A stretch of DNA of 64,000 bases from Adineta steineri (Eukaryota > Rotifera > Eurotatoria > Adinetida > Adinetidae), in assembly GCA_905250115.1 (NCBI GenBank), contig CAJNOI010000144.1:39980-103979 (forward strand), in the 5' to 3' direction. Below are positions 10,912-23,983 of this stretch, piece by piece. The notes beneath the pieces were generated by a model that saw nothing but the letters and a program-made list of their open reading frames with translations, had not been told where the DNA came from and did no database searches. The translations under genes and the position numbers were made by a program. The number at the start of each line of letters is the position of its first letter. Position 1 is the stretch's first letter.

Positions 10912-11851
10912 TATTTATTTTTTCAACAGTACTGACTGCAAAAAGTTAAGAATAAATACTAGTAAAGATACAAAAGGAATGATTCTGCTTGCTGATGTAA
11001 TCTTATCTTTTTCTATTGCAGGCATGACTTTGTTCTTTCTGTTAGTTGCGTGTGCAAGTTGGAAAGTCAGATATTCCAACACAAACATATATCATGAAAA
11101 AACATAAAAATACTTATTTTTATCAGTGAAACAAAAGTTTGTTAAAGTCATATTCAAAAAGATAAGTATATGAGATAGGTAAAGATTCTTTACCTCTTGA
11201 GGGTGTGTGTGGGTGTGGGTGAATGTAGGCGAGGGATAAATACAATATTCATATTCACACCCTGAAGATGCTATACATTATGGATTTCGATATTTTTGTT
11301 TTTGTTCACAACAAATTGGATGATGTAAATCGTCCTTTTTAAGTGGTAATGTATAATATTAATTCCTATCAAGACATAACGAATTGATAGATTTATCTAA
11401 ATCAATTGATAATTATTATGAATTATTGAAAGGATTGTATTTCTTTATAGAAAGTAATCATTACCGACATCAAACTGTAGGAGAAAAATCATTCGACTGA
11501 ATACTTACTTTGTCGTTCTACCATCAATGGACGTTATCTGTTAAAGTGGATTCAATCCAAAGATATCAATGATTAGTTACGTATATTTTTTCACTGTTTT
11601 CATAAATTACAAATTCGCAAACTTTATCAAAGGCAATTGAGAGATTTTTAATATACAACTCTATCATTGCAATGACTATTAATGATATTTTTATGAAGTA
11701 GATAGAGACTTTGAATATGATATTTAACTAAATAACTTTCGATAAAAAAAATTACTGACAGTCATAATGTTTCAGCTGAGATGATAACTGATTTAAATCG
11801 GTTTATATTACACATTCTCAAAGGTAGCTTGTCTTATGTAATACAATACAG
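10912..11851. other. Intergenic with one hairpin
   Basis: AT-rich DNA between two minus-strand genes. Apart from the hairpin at 11199-11263, no gene or strong signal is seen. Confidence 0.5.
11199..11263. repeat. Telomere-like fold-back hairpin
   Basis: The G-rich arm (11199-11235) contains two perfect adjacent TGTGGG units. The C-rich arm TTCATATTCACACCCT ends at 11263. The outer flank CTTGAGGG is shared with other members of the family. Confidence 0.7.
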
Positions 11852-14327
11852 TTATGTTGTAATGTTTGTAGAAGGATCGTCATTGATTCTATCCATTACG
11901 CTAGACATTGCTGGAGAAACCATATTCGATCGTCTTAGTATTTTCGAGCTTACATCACGTGTTGGTACTGTTAAATTGGTATCAATACTGTTAGACTGGA
12001 TAGATGTTGTCATTTCCAGTTCATTCTTATCTTTCTATTAAAAAAAAGTAGATTTTATATCTCTCAATGGAAATGTGCAAACTTATATACTTTCTCTTTG
12101 AAATAATTTTCGTAATTGACTCCACATCGTAACCATTCACGCCATGATTTTGGTAAGCAACAACAGAACATATCACTCACTGGTATAATCAATTTCGGAT
12201 CGATCTCATGTGGTTTAAGTGGATGAGTAATATAGGAAACAATCATACCCACAAGTATGACAGTTCCAACAGCTATTGGTGTATACCACAAATAGCTCAC
12301 CGAATACAATCCAATGAGAGGATCAAGTCTAGATAAAAAAAAATACATTTTTCATTCAGAAAACGAATTCTCAATGAAACTGCCTTCTAACTAATCTTAC
12401 TTCATAGAAGTGGAAGTTGTGAGCGTAGTTGTCCAATTTAATGTAAATTCAACCATTGTATCGTTAGTATTCGAAGTACAATTGGCTATCAATAATGGTA
12501 GACTTACATTTGCCATTTGATTTTTTGTAATCTGAGCACCCAAAAAGATCCATAGTAATAAGACGAGACTGGCAAAAAATCCGATAAGTCCACCACGTCG
12601 ATTAGCTTGTGGAAAGAACAAACCAAGAATAAATATACCCATGATAGGACCTTCCAGAACACCAAATAGAGATATAGTTGCATTAACAATTGGCCCAAGA
12701 TAACTGACCACAAAGGTAAGTAAGATAACAAAAGAGCCAAGTATGACTGAAAATATTTTTGACATAAGACCTTGTTTCTGATCAGTCAATTTTCGACCCA
12801 TCAATCCTTTGTAAACATCTTCGATCAATACTGCTGCCAGACTATTCAATCCCGATGAAATTGTTGACAAAGAACCAGAAAATATACAAGTAAGAAATAC
12901 ACCTGGCAAACCTTTCTTATCACCCAGAACTTCCATGACAAAATATGGAAAAATTTGATCGATACTTTCTATTTTCTTCGCTGTGTAAGGATCACAATCA
13001 ACATAATATGCATAGATTATTACTCCGATTAGACTAGAACAGAGAATAACTAATGCCGTACCAATTGCATTGATAAGTAATGCCTGTTTAGCACCTCGTG
13101 TAGAACGTATACATAAATAGCGTTGTACTAAAGTTTGATTAAATCCATATGTACCTAAATAATTTAATGAACCCCCTATAAGCATTGCCCAAACTGTGTG
13201 ACGAGTACGAGGATCAAAGCTAATACTAGGATCAGAGAAAGATACCATTATATCAAGTTTGTACAACATCTAACTAACATACTTATTGAATTCAATTCTG
13301 CGACCGTTGGATGCAATTGAGAATGCTCGTTTAAAACCACCGACAGTAATTAAACCTTGAATAATGGCGGCAAGAAGTCCAATTATAATCACTACTGATT
13401 GTAGAACATCAGTCCAAATGACAGCTTTTATACCACCCTAAATGACAGAATATAAATAATATTTTATTCATTTAAAAGTACCACAGAGGAATAGAATGTG
13501 CAAACAACACCGATCGAAACTACACACAGCCAAATGTTCAAACCAGTTGCTAAATCAAATCTAGTTTTTATTCAATATTCTTGTATAACGAAGAAATTTT
13601 TACTTTGACTTAATGCCAATGCAGGTGCATACAATACAATAGCCATATAGATTAGCTATGCGTAATAGAAATAATTCAATTACATATAAATATATACATA
13701 GTCTTACCATCATGAACGAGAAGGTAAATGAGACAGACATGCGTACTGATCGATCAAAACGCTGTTCTAAATACTACGATACATTCTGGGTTAGTTTTCA
13801 AATTATATCCGCAAATAAAAATACTTCGTAGGTACTTGTAAAATTCATTTCACGAAATTTAGGCATAAATACGAGTGCGGTCACAAACGAAGCAATGATT
13901 GCCGTGATAGCTAAGGATATATCAATGCAACTGTGATAAATTAAAGTTAATATATTTTTTTTTACCTTTATAGCAATACATAGTACCGAACAAATAGACT
14001 TCACTCGGTCCACCCAGCAATGTAACAGCTGAAATAAATGATACTGTTATGCTGAGTGCTGTTGGCAATACCTATACAGAATCGTAGAAAGAGTAGTTTT
14101 TCGATCGTCTGTTCCTACTTACTTGCATGCTTCCATTAGCTGTAAATGAATGGAAGATAATTATAGACAATATATCAAGAGAATTGTTGAATCATACCTG
14201 AGAGAAACTCTGCAGCTGAACTCTTCTTTGATTTGTAAAATCCGAATATAACACCAATAACAGCTGATGAGAGAAGAAGTATCACAAGAATAACATAATC
14301 GACAGCACTTAATGTAAAGGATGCCAT
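11852..14327 (-). CDS. SLC5-family sodium/solute symporter (641 aa, 11 exons)
   Basis: Eleven exons splice in consistent phase to 1,926 nt: 14327-14198, 14139-14123, 14071-13966, 13910-13825, 13773-13708, 13655-13604, 13549-13482, 13437-13283, 13225-12401, 12328-12091 and 12034-11852. The product is a multi-pass Na+-coupled transporter closest in style to the SLC5A5/6/8/12 group (iodide, multivitamin and monocarboxylate carriers). Family landmarks include MASFTLSAVDYVI in TM1, SAVTLLGGPSEVY, TSTYEYLEQRFDRSVR, GGIKAVIWTDV and QTLVQRYLC. The segment that looks like an early stop near 13270 is removed by a 57-nt intron with a strong pyrimidine tract. The cytoplasmic tail is Ser/Thr-rich. The start is the first Met before the TM1 motif. 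The substrate cannot be told from sequence. Confidence 0.88.
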
Positions 14328-15326
14328 GTATTGCACAACGTTATCAGTATAATCTTGTATATATGTATCACGGATAATTTAATAAAATGTTTCGTTGCTC
14401 GTCACTGTCAATGCTGCACGAATGAAAGTAAGAAAAGCAGTAACTGAAGAATATATATGACTTTAGCATGCATCTTTATCATGTTCTCGTTTGTTTGACA
14501 AAAAGAGAAAAGAAAAACGACAGGCACATTTGTTGATAACATTGACGCAAATGTCAACACAGTGATAATACTTTACTTTCTCCATAAATTTTAATGCTTG
14601 ATAAATATTTGTATTTGAAAATAACACAAACATATTTCATTTATATTGAATGTACCAATGATTATTGTTCAAGTGTGAGAATGATATTGCATATTTCTGA
14701 AAAAATAATTTCAGACTATTGTATCTTATGGTTAGTAGAATCAACTACTGCTTGCAACAATTTATTTTTTCTTTTCTATGTATTCCTTTTTATTATTTTA
14801 TCAGAATGAAATTATTCTTACATAATGATACTATATTAACTTGAGATATATAGTCAGTATTTAGGATATTCTGCAAAGTTCATTTACATAACATCAGAGA
14901 CAGCTCATCAAACCCTATTTATAGTATAAAAGTGGAGTTTATAACTAGAAGACTTACCCTTCGTTCTTAGCAGGGAAAATAAAAAGACGAAAGTAGTGAT
15001 AATACATCTTTTTTTATAGGGTTTTAGTTCTCCTTCAAAGACAACATTACTCAGTATAAATATTGATGTTATTTTATGTGTGCATTGCTTTTTCAAGTAA
15101 AGAAAGAACGAAAAAAAAGCCTCAGCACGTGTTAATATACTTTTAGTTTGATTCGATTTTCTTTCACATACATACAGAACACGATGTGAATGGGTATCGT
15201 ACTTCATTCATACCCACATCCTGCGGTATTAGTTTCATTCGATTTTCAAGAATTATTTTAAATAAATTCAGACATACATGAAAAATGAATTTCACATAAT
15301 ACAATATTGTCATTTTACAAAGTTAC
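14328..15326. other. Intergenic with one hairpin
   Basis: Upstream region of the SLC5 gene and 3' side of the PP1-like gene. AT-rich, with one hairpin at 15183-15222 and no supported gene. Confidence 0.5.
15183..15222. repeat. Telomere-like fold-back hairpin
   Basis: GATGTGAATGGGTA (15183-15196) faces TACCCACATCCT (15211-15222) across a 14-nt loop. Confidence 0.6.
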
Positions 15327-17195
15327 TCAAGCTTCTTTATTAAGTGTATATACATTAGAGTCTTTCAATGCTTCGCCATTGCCAATATTAGTCTGATGCA
15401 CATTTTCTTGGCAAATATCCATTTGAGTTAAAGATAAATTGTTCATATTATTGTTTTGGTTATTTATTTGTTTAGTACGCGAATGAAGAATCTAGAAGAT
15501 GACATAGGTAATTATTATGAAATGTATATCGTACCTTAAATGAATATGTCAGATTTTGATCGATCGACATAATTGCTCCTGCATTATCGTATTCACCAGT
15601 ATAATCTGGTGCTGAAAAGATAGTAACCAATTGATGATTAGCAAAAAATTCGTAACCATCTTCGACAACCTTTCAAAAACGAATAAGATAGCTAAAGGAT
15701 TTATAAGAATTCTCACTTGATGTGATCGACAGATTAAATTCATATTGAATCTATTTAAAAACTAGAATCATTGTATTTATCAATAAAAATTGGAACAAAG
15801 ATCTATCAAAAAACTTACTTCTGTCACTACATTAGCACCAAATTCAGATGAAACACCATAATTTTCTTGCCAGTTTTCCACGTTATTACTCGGATCAGAC
15901 CATAGTAGATCACAAAGAAGACCTAAGCGATGTAATTAAAAGAAAGTCGATAATAGTTTATATATTTCTTTTATGAATACATAGATTCAATGGGTTCTAA
16001 GATTCGAAAACAGAATAAAATGAAATACAATGAGTTATCTCTTTGCTCAAAATCGAAAGCTTTCAATATTTTTTCTAGAATGTTATAAATGTTCCTCACC
16101 ACAATCGGGTACATCAGTTGGTCGCTGGATCTGTCGAATTTGGTCCAAACTATGAAGCTCAGGTGATAGACCTTCAAACAAGAAAAACAATCAAATACCA
16201 ATTGTGAAAAAATCAAGTTTTACCTCCGTGACAACAAAAGATTTTCTCATTGATAATAGCAGCTGCCGGAAGACAATTGAAACACTTGAATAGATAATAC
16301 ACAGAAACTTTTCAAAAAAAAAAAAAAAATTATTATTCTTACATTGGTGAATAATTTCCATAGTTTGATATTGTATCGACGTTTGCCTACAAATAGTAAT
16401 GAGGAACAAGTGCATGATCAATGAAATTTTTATCTCAGCATCATTCGTTTTCATACGATTATACATACATTCGTCATAGAAACCATAGATACGATTAATT
16501 GACGCGCATTCATGACTTCCTCGTAGTAAGAAAATGTTATCCGGATATTTTATCTAGTGAATGTAATATAAATATATACGATTGAAAGTGTATAGAAAAT
16601 CGGCAAACTTTGTAGGCAAGAAGAAGACATATTGTTTCTAAAGATTGTTTACCACGATTGACATAACCCCCGAGGAACAGATAGTTTGATTCGGGTGGAA
16701 CGCCGCCATGTTCGAAATGACGAAGTAGATCTGTATATTGACCACAAATATTACCTATCAAAGCAAATTCATTGAAAATAATTCAGCTATTCTCGAAAGT
16801 TTTGATAGATATTTTTATAATAAGGGATAACCTCTGCCTATTATTTCGGTAGCAATTTCTTGCTGAAACTAATATTCTCTATTTTTATATCAATGTGTAC
16901 AGAAAATAAATGTAAAAAAGTATTAAAATGCAATTATGATAAATAACATTACCGCAAATATTGATAGGCGCTTTAAGTTCAAGAAGCATTGGTTGACTGA
17001 GGAAGATTTCTTTCGATTTTTCACATAAGAGTTTGATTTCCTCTTCGGACAACACTTTAACATCACGCACTTCAATAAACAGAGAAATTCAGATACAAAT
17101 TTTGTTTCAAAACAAATGAAAATGAACAGACTTTGAAGAAGTCGCTCAATTATACTGTCAATCTTTAACTGTGAGTCATCAATATTAAGTGCCAT
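15327..17195 (-). CDS. PP1-like phosphatase with lost catalytic residues (345 aa, 11 exons)
   Basis: Exons 17195-17132, 17069-16953, 16754-16609, 16553-16469, 16386-16343, 16284-16224, 16171-16100, 15922-15819, 15761-15717, 15669-15535 and 15491-15327 join in phase to 1,038 nt. The product aligns along the whole length of protein phosphatase 1 catalytic subunit. In human PP1 numbering the metal and catalytic ligands are changed: GDIHG is GNICG (D64N, H66C), GDYVDRG is GGYVNRG (D92G, D95N) and RGNHE is RGSHE (N124S). Arg221 also appears lost (GENDRG became ENYG). H125, CHGG (H173) and the SHQ histidine (H248) remain. It is probably a pseudophosphatase that binds partners without hydrolysing phosphate. 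All exons and splice sites stay open. The C-terminal 50 residues are Asn/Gln-rich and unlike PP1. Confidence 0.85.
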
Positions 17196-18345
17196 AGTAT
17201 ATTGTACGTATTTGTATGAGACGAGTAATTTCTTTGAATATTACAATGTTCAGTATTCGTTCAACTATCAAATAAAATATATAATAACAGCGATACGTGA
17301 CATTTCAAAAGAAAAACTGAAATATTTTATGAGTGACTCATTCATGACCATTAGCAGAATACTGTTAACCTCTATAAGATGTGTGAAATTGTCAAACCTG
17401 AAGAAACAACTATGAATAGATATATGCTTAACTAGTTTATCGTAGGATATAGAACTGATGATCTAGAATAAATAGTCCTATTATTATTTTTGAAATTTAA
17501 TTGCGTTACTCCATTGGCTGAAACAATTCTTCTATCAAAAGATGGCGCGTGGATGTGAATGTGAATAAAAGACATTTGTAGCACCCACAAGGAAATTCAC
17601 CCAATCCTTATTGATTATGAAGATTGAAACAAATACTTATTGTGCGTATTTGTTTGTTTTCATTCAATATCTTTTTAATAGTTCCTACGTAATTTACATA
17701 TATTTTATTTCGTAACGATAATAGCGATGGAGACATGTTTGACAAAGTTCAAAAATCCTGAGTAATTCCAGAGATAGTAGCCATATAAAAGAAGGAGAAA
17801 TCTTTTCGAAAGTAATGATTCAACAAACAAATTCTGAATTATACCATTTATTTAATTAAAAACATTTAAATAATCTGCAGATACAATCAAATTAAAAGTA
17901 CATTGTTCTCCATATGCTCACAGATTCGAATCAATATCCGTAATATGATGATGATGATGATGATGATGATGATGTAACTCTTCAAGAGTGCTGTATATTT
18001 AAACTCTTGTCATACAATCTATAATCTTTCGCAAGATGATACTGCTAAAATGGCAATAGATAATCATTAAACATTTTGTTTCAATTTTCATACAAAACTG
18101 TACAACAAAGCTATGTTAAAACGTACTTTAATAACTTTTGAATTGCGCCTAAAAACAAAGAACAATAAATAATACTCATCTATTGGATACATAGGATGTG
18201 GGAACATTTAACAAGCATAGTTGTTGATTTCTTGTGCAATGTTATTTTTTCAAAGTTTAATTTGGTAATTCATGATTTTATTCCTGTGTACATAACAGAA
18301 ATCATTCATATCATATTATAACAATCAGCATCTTTCTATAGTTAC
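17196..18345. other. Intergenic, no gene seen
   Basis: AT-rich region upstream of the PP1-like gene. It holds a weak fold-back near 17549-17602 and an ATG microsatellite. Confidence 0.5.
17945..17974 (+). repeat. Microsatellite (ATG)10
   Basis: Ten uninterrupted ATG triplets in intergenic DNA. Confidence 0.95.
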
Positions 18346-18347
18346 TA

Positions 18348-18729
18348 CCCAGACAGACAAAACTCAAAAAGAAACGGAGAAATAAGGCGTAGAAATTTTG
18401 AAATTTAACGAAAAAAAAAATTGGGAAAAGCGCACATTTCTACGATTTTTATCTCCGTTAGCTTGTGTACTGTGATTAACGCGTCGATAATCTGTGCTGA
18501 AAGCGTTAAAACTAACAAAATAACGCGTAAAACCACGTTGAATTCCGCGTTTCAACGAGTAAATACGGAGTAGATTTTAACGCAGTAGAACGCTTTCCAA
18601 AAAATTGCGTAGAAACGCGTTAAGAATTCGTAAAAACGGCGTTTTTACGTTTCTGATACGTAAAAACGGTGTATTTACGAATTTTAAACGCGTTTCTACG
18701 CGTTTTTTTAGAGGTCTTGTCTGTCTGGG
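18348..18729. mobile_element. Non-autonomous DNA transposon (MITE) with TA duplication
   Basis: The termini CCCAGACAGACAA (18348-18360) and TTGTCTGTCTGGG (18717-18729) are inverted repeats. Each end is bordered by TA (18346-18347 and 18730-18731), as expected for Tc1/mariner-type insertion. The 382-bp body is rich in ACGCGT-type words and contains several sub-terminal inverted stretches (AAACGCG / CGCGTTT). It has no transposase frame, so it would need one in trans. Its CG-containing composition stands out against the AT-rich surroundings. Confidence 0.85.
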
Positions 18730-18731
18730 TA

Positions 18732-19615
18732 ATACTGATATATAGTTTTCAAAGAAGAAAAAAGTGCGTCAGTATCGGTGAATGTAAAATCATTCCATTT
18801 TCTACACTTTTTCATTCCTAAAAACCTGTATTTTATCTAATATATAGTATAGCGATATTGTTAATTTGTTTTTATTTGACCTACATTGAAACGTTACAAA
18901 AATGTTATTTTTTTTAAACTTAAGTAGTACTAGTGCATCAAATAGTTTATAGTCACATAATGTTTCTTCTCTACAGAAGTAATTACATTAAACGATAGCC
19001 ACCCGTTCTAATCCTTTTTTATTGAAATATAAGGCATATCGATTTGTCATTTATCAGTGTATGATACTACAATCTAGTTGCATTGTAGAGAGAAACACAA
19101 AACTTCTCTCATTTCAATCGAGAAAAAAATAATTATTCATAGTTAAAACATGCGTTTCTAAAAATACACTTAAATAAATGCTGTATGAAGGTGAAACAAT
19201 GTTATTTTGCTATAAATGGCAACATAAACATTACTACACTTATATTTATTTATAAATCCCATCCTTGAAAAGCGAGCCAGATATCGTAAAAGTGTGTGCA
19301 TATTCTCTCTTGCGTTCTACTATATCACTTATACAAGTTAATTCATATTGTATTGAAACGAACAACAACGCGTCCAGAAACGGTTAACTGTGTTTGTTAG
19401 ATTTTATTAGAAGCTTTCTTTTTCTCAGTTTTAATTATCGTCAACACCAACCGTCATGGTAAAAACAATATTCAATCTAATCTCTCTATTACTTTTTCGC
19501 CTACTCAATAAGTCAGAAATCAAATAAAGCTTCACATTCAATCCTCATTTAATTGAAAAAACAATCGTATTCTATGATTTAAAATCATTGCTCTAATTTT
19601 TTTCTTTCCATTCAC
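18732..19615. other. Intergenic, no gene seen
   Basis: AT-rich DNA between the MITE and the mucin-like gene, including its presumed promoter. No clear element is recognised. Confidence 0.45.
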
Positions 19616-22600
19616 ATGATATACCACACAGATATTATGACGTTATTTTACTTACTTGCATCCTATTTTCTCCTGATCTCTGTAATTCCAACGTCTTCTG
19701 CGTGGTCAAATGCTGAGATGAATGTAACAGCTGAATACGCGAACGGTANNNNNNNNNNNNNNNNNNNNNNNNNNNNNNNNNNNNNNNNNNNNNNNNNNNN
19801 NNNNNNNNNNNNNNNNNNNNNNNNNNNNNNNNNNNNNNNNNNNNNNNNNNNNNNNNNNNNNNNNNNNNNNNNNNNNNNNNNNNNNNNNNNNNNNNNNNNN
19901 NNNNNNNNNNNNNNNNNNNNNNNNNNNNNNNNNNNNNNNNNNNNNNNNNNNNNNNNNNNNNNNNNNNNNNNNNNNNNNNNNNNNNNNNNNNNNNNNNNNN
20001 NNNNNNNNNNNNNNNNNNNNNNNNNNNNNNNNNNNNNNNNNNNNNNNNNNNNNNNNNNNNNNNNNNNNNNNNNNNNNNNNNNNNNNNNNNNNNNNNNNNN
20101 NNNNNNNNNNNNNNNNNNNNNNNNNNNNNNNNNNNNNNNNNNNNNNNNNNNNNNNNNNNNNNNNNNNNNNNNNNNNNNNNNNNNNNNNNNNNNNNNNNNN
20201 NNNNNNNNNNNNNNNNNNNNNNNNNNNNNNNNNNNNNNNNNNNNNNNNNNNNNNNNNNNNNNNNNNNNNNNNNNNNNNNNNNNNNNNNNNNNNNNNNNNN
20301 NNNNNNNNNNNNNNNNNNNNNNNNNNNNNNNNNNNNNNNNNNNNNNNNNNNNNNNNNNNNNNNNNNNNNNNNNNNNNNNNNNNNNNNNNNNNNNNNNNNN
20401 NNNNNNNNNNNNNNNNNNNNNNNNNNNNNNNNNNNNNNNNNNNNNNNNNNNNNNNNNNNNNNNNNNNNNNNNNNNNNNNNNNNNNNNNNNNNNNNNNNNN
20501 NNNNNNNNNNNNNNNNNNNNNNNNNNNNNNNNNNNNNNNNNNNNNNNCTGAGATAAACGGAACAGCTGCATTCGAAAATGGCACAGACATAACATCCACA
20601 AGAAGCTATTGGACTAGTGCAGTGTCATCGAGACCAACAAGAACACCAATGGAATTGGAAAACGTAACTGGTGAGATGAATACAACAGCTGAATACGAAA
20701 ACGGTACAGAGATAGAATCCACTAGAAGTGCTTGGACTAGTGCAGTGCCATCCAGACCAACAAGAACACCAACGGAAATCATAACTGGGTCGGTGCCAAG
20801 CTCGGTGTCGTTGATGACATCAAAGCCAACGGATCTCAGTTATACAGAAGTTCCAACACGATACACAATGATATCACAAGGTAGGCATGTAAATTTGCAT
20901 AACGATCTGAAAAGTTTGTAGATGAAGTGTCAAGTTGAATGCATAATTTTAATAGATAGTAGAGTGGGAATTGTGTAATAGTGATTGTTTGTTTTTGAGC
21001 CTGAGTGATAGAATTTTTAATGATTTAGTATTGAGACAAATATGCAAAATTGGAACTAATTGTATGGGACAGATGTTTAAGTAGACAACTGTACATTTTC
21101 TTGAGTTGTTGAAGCACTCTATCTGAAAAAATGGGAAAGAGTCCGATGACTTTTTATCGTTTGTTAAAAGAGATAGTGTATTTCTGCTGTTTGTTTTATG
21201 ATAAACGAAGCACACGTACTTCACGTTTCTGTGTTTTCTGTTGGCGTTGGGTTTTGGTTGGATTGTTAACTTTAACGCAGTTTAAGTGTTGTCAACAAGT
21301 AAATAATGTCTAAAAATAAATTTTATTGAGAGAAATCTGTGGTATTGAGTATAGATAAAAGTAGACCTATGCTACGAGATGGATTTATCGTATGACATTA
21401 TTCATAGAAGTTTGGAAACGTATAGTTGTGAAAGCGGAGCGGTGAAATACACTGGATATACGTGAGTTACTTATATGATAGATAAATTGAATCAGATAGT
21501 TTCACAATTTCTTAGAACGGAAATAATTTTATGAGTTTTTAACTTCTGATTTTATACTAGAGTCGGTTATTCCGTCTATAAAATAAAATATATGAAATGC
21601 AATGAGATATCGATCGTTGTGAATATTCATAACGAATTTATAGTCAACTTTCCCTGATTGTCTAAAGAAAAAGATCTTTCCAGATGGTCGTTTGCATCGT
21701 TTTTCCCTGTTAATCGATAGAAATACAGTAGACGGTACATAGTGGCGTGAGTTTAATGAACTAATTCTATAAAACAAAGAAAATAATCTTGCGTTTTACA
21801 GTAATATCTATATGTACGTTATTCAGTATCAATATGTGAATCCTTGAATGTTGTCAACAGACAAGAGTTTAGTTACTTTTAATTTTCGATATACAATACG
21901 TAAAATAAAAAAATGATAATGTAATACGATATTTTAGAAAAATCTCTTAATATCCATTTTCATACTAAGGCAACTACTTATTGTAAGAATTTCACAAGTT
22001 AATTTTTGTATTATGTTAAAGATATTAAGTGATAAATACACATTCGATATTCAGTTATAATATAACACGTCGATAATGAACATAATATACTATTTTCATG
22101 TATAAAGTTGATAAAAATATCTACATGACATTAATACGCAAAATCTTTCTTTCTGACGCGTAATACACTTTGAACGGGTTTTTATCACATTTATTAATAA
22201 TACCTTTTAAAAATAGAAACAATATATATATATATATATATATGATTGTCTAAGCTGTTAAATAGTAATATGAAAGAAAAACTCGAAGTATGTGTAATTT
22301 TACGATAGATATATATTATAATAGATAAAAATCTCATAAAATATTTTAAGTTTAATATTTTCATGTTCGATACTAAATATGTACGTCGATTTATGTAGTT
22401 GTTTTGAAGTTTAACGTAATAGAATTATTTTTATTGATTTTTATTTGAATTATATGATTTGTTTTGTGATTGCAGCATTGTCAACAACAAGCACTTTCTT
22501 GGGTAATTTACAAAAGCTAGGTGATCAATGTGGAGGATTGAATTATCGAGGAAATACTCAATGTGAACGAACATTACGATGTATAGTTCGAAGTGAATGG

Positions 22601-23030
22601 ACATCAACTTGTCTGTGTCCTGATGGAAGCTGGTGGTGTGAAGGCGCACCTGGTTATGTTACTCCATCATCGGCAATGCCTACAGCAAAGACAGTGTATA
22701 CTAGTAAGCAATCTTCGTTCTTTTATAGTAAAAAAGTAGAATGATTTTCAAACATTACAATAAATTATTGTTTAAATAGTAAAATACGATATTCTTTAAA
22801 TAGTTTATCACTGATCAAAACATTAACTGAAGAGAATTTTTATTTTCATTGCAGCTCAACCACCTGTGATTCTACTGAAGCTGGGTGATCAATGTGGAGG
22901 ATTGAACTATCGAGGAAATACTCAATGTGAACCAACATTACGATGTATAGTTCGAAGTGAATGGACATCAACTTGTCTATGCCCCAATGGAAGTTGGTGG
23001 TGTGCAGGTGTACCTGGTTATATCAAATAA
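19616..23030 (+). CDS. Secreted mucin-like protein with two CBM1-like Cys domains
   Basis: Exon 1 (19616-20880) begins with a signal peptide (MTLFYLLASYFLL, from Met 19637). It then has Thr/Ser/Pro-rich repeats of about 45 residues with the words SRPTRTPTE and AEYENGTE. Most repeats lie in the 799-N gap. After a long phase-1 intron, exons 22476-22703 and 22855-23030 each encode one nearly identical Cys-rich module (GDQCGGLNYRGNTQC ... SEWTSTCLCP.GSWWC). The first part resembles the fungal cellulose-binding CBM1 pattern. Both module exons start in phase 1 (the first also ends in phase 1), so they can be duplicated without frameshift. The 1.6-kb intron is unusual here, so the Cys modules could be a separate gene, but the phases agree. 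Confidence 0.65.
19749..20547. other. Assembly gap (799 N) inside a tandem-repeat exon
   Basis: The gap falls inside the tandem repeats of the mucin-like exon, as expected where short reads collapse. The non-round size suggests a read-pair estimate. The open frame on both sides is the same only if the true length is a multiple of three different from that estimate or equal to it, which cannot be checked here. Confidence 0.98.
20881..22475 (+). other. Long intron or intergenic gap
   Basis: About 1.6 kb without a supported gene between the mucin exon and the Cys-module exons. AT-rich, with an (AT)n run at 22222-22243. It opens with GTAGGC and closes with TGATTGCAG. Confidence 0.5.
22222..22243. 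repeat. (AT)n microsatellite
   Basis: Eleven AT units, non-coding. Confidence 0.9.
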
Positions 23031-23983
23031 ATAACCAATATGATTCTTAATTATATAACACAATTGATAATGACACGACTCTTTCGATCATACTATCAGT
23101 TGTTCTTTCTTTTTTTTCTTTCATTTTTGATTCCTGCTTATTATTAAGCAAAACAATTGTCTCGTCTTCTTTCTTTGATCTATTCTGTCTTAAGTTATAT
23201 TGTGGTATAGCTGCCTCTTGAAAATGTCGAGTGGTTCACAAATATTTTCATACTAGCAGTGGTAAAACTACTTCAATAATTTATTGCTATAATAATAAAC
23301 ATAAGCCGATGTCACATCTAAACAAATACAATGCCGTTAAATGAAAAAATTGAGGATAATGTATGAAGGCACAATTGCGGATTTGAGAGACAGTCACTGA
23401 TGTATTTTACTTTCATACACGCTTATATTCTCCATTGACAAACAAAAATTACATCTTGTAATTCGCTATACTTTCAGTCGCAAGATTTTTGATGATCATG
23501 GTTTCTTTCATAGTGATACTCTATTTAGTGGTAATACAAATGCATTTTATAAAATCAATTAAGTACGAAATATGAGTTGTAGCAGTAAAATCAATTGTTA
23601 TAAGCAGACTAGTAAGAATGCATGAGAACATATTACATTGATTCATTATAGTAACTCATATTAATGTGCTGCTCGTACACATACGCTTATTTATGTATCT
23701 TCCATTATAAGACAAAAAACTAACACCATATGATTACTACAATACTTAATATTACGACAGCAAATTCAAAGGTACTTTTAAAAAAATCGATATATTGTGA
23801 CGCTTTATTTTCGAGAATATTATACGCTAAAAGATATGTAGATCAAAAACATTTCAAAGTAAATGTTAAATAAGGATTAGTAAGTTTTAATCTATTCAAT
23901 ATAAAACAAAGCCAAAATAGACAATAGAATGTCAGTTTTGGTTTAAAGTTCATGTTATTGAGAAAACAGCTTTATACTTCTTC
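23031..23983. other. Intergenic, no gene seen
   Basis: AT-rich DNA between the mucin-like gene and the serine hydrolase. No coding signal. Confidence 0.5.

Noticed and set aside
13266..13275. In-frame TAG that would break the SLC5 gene
   Set aside because: It lies in a 57-nt intron (13282-13226) with a good donor and pyrimidine-rich acceptor. Splicing restores the family motif FDPRTRHTVW.
17549..17602. Possible further telomere-like fold-back (GTGGATGTGAATGTG / CACCCACAAGG)
   Set aside because: Arms pair poorly and the C-rich side is interrupted, so it is too weak to list as an element.
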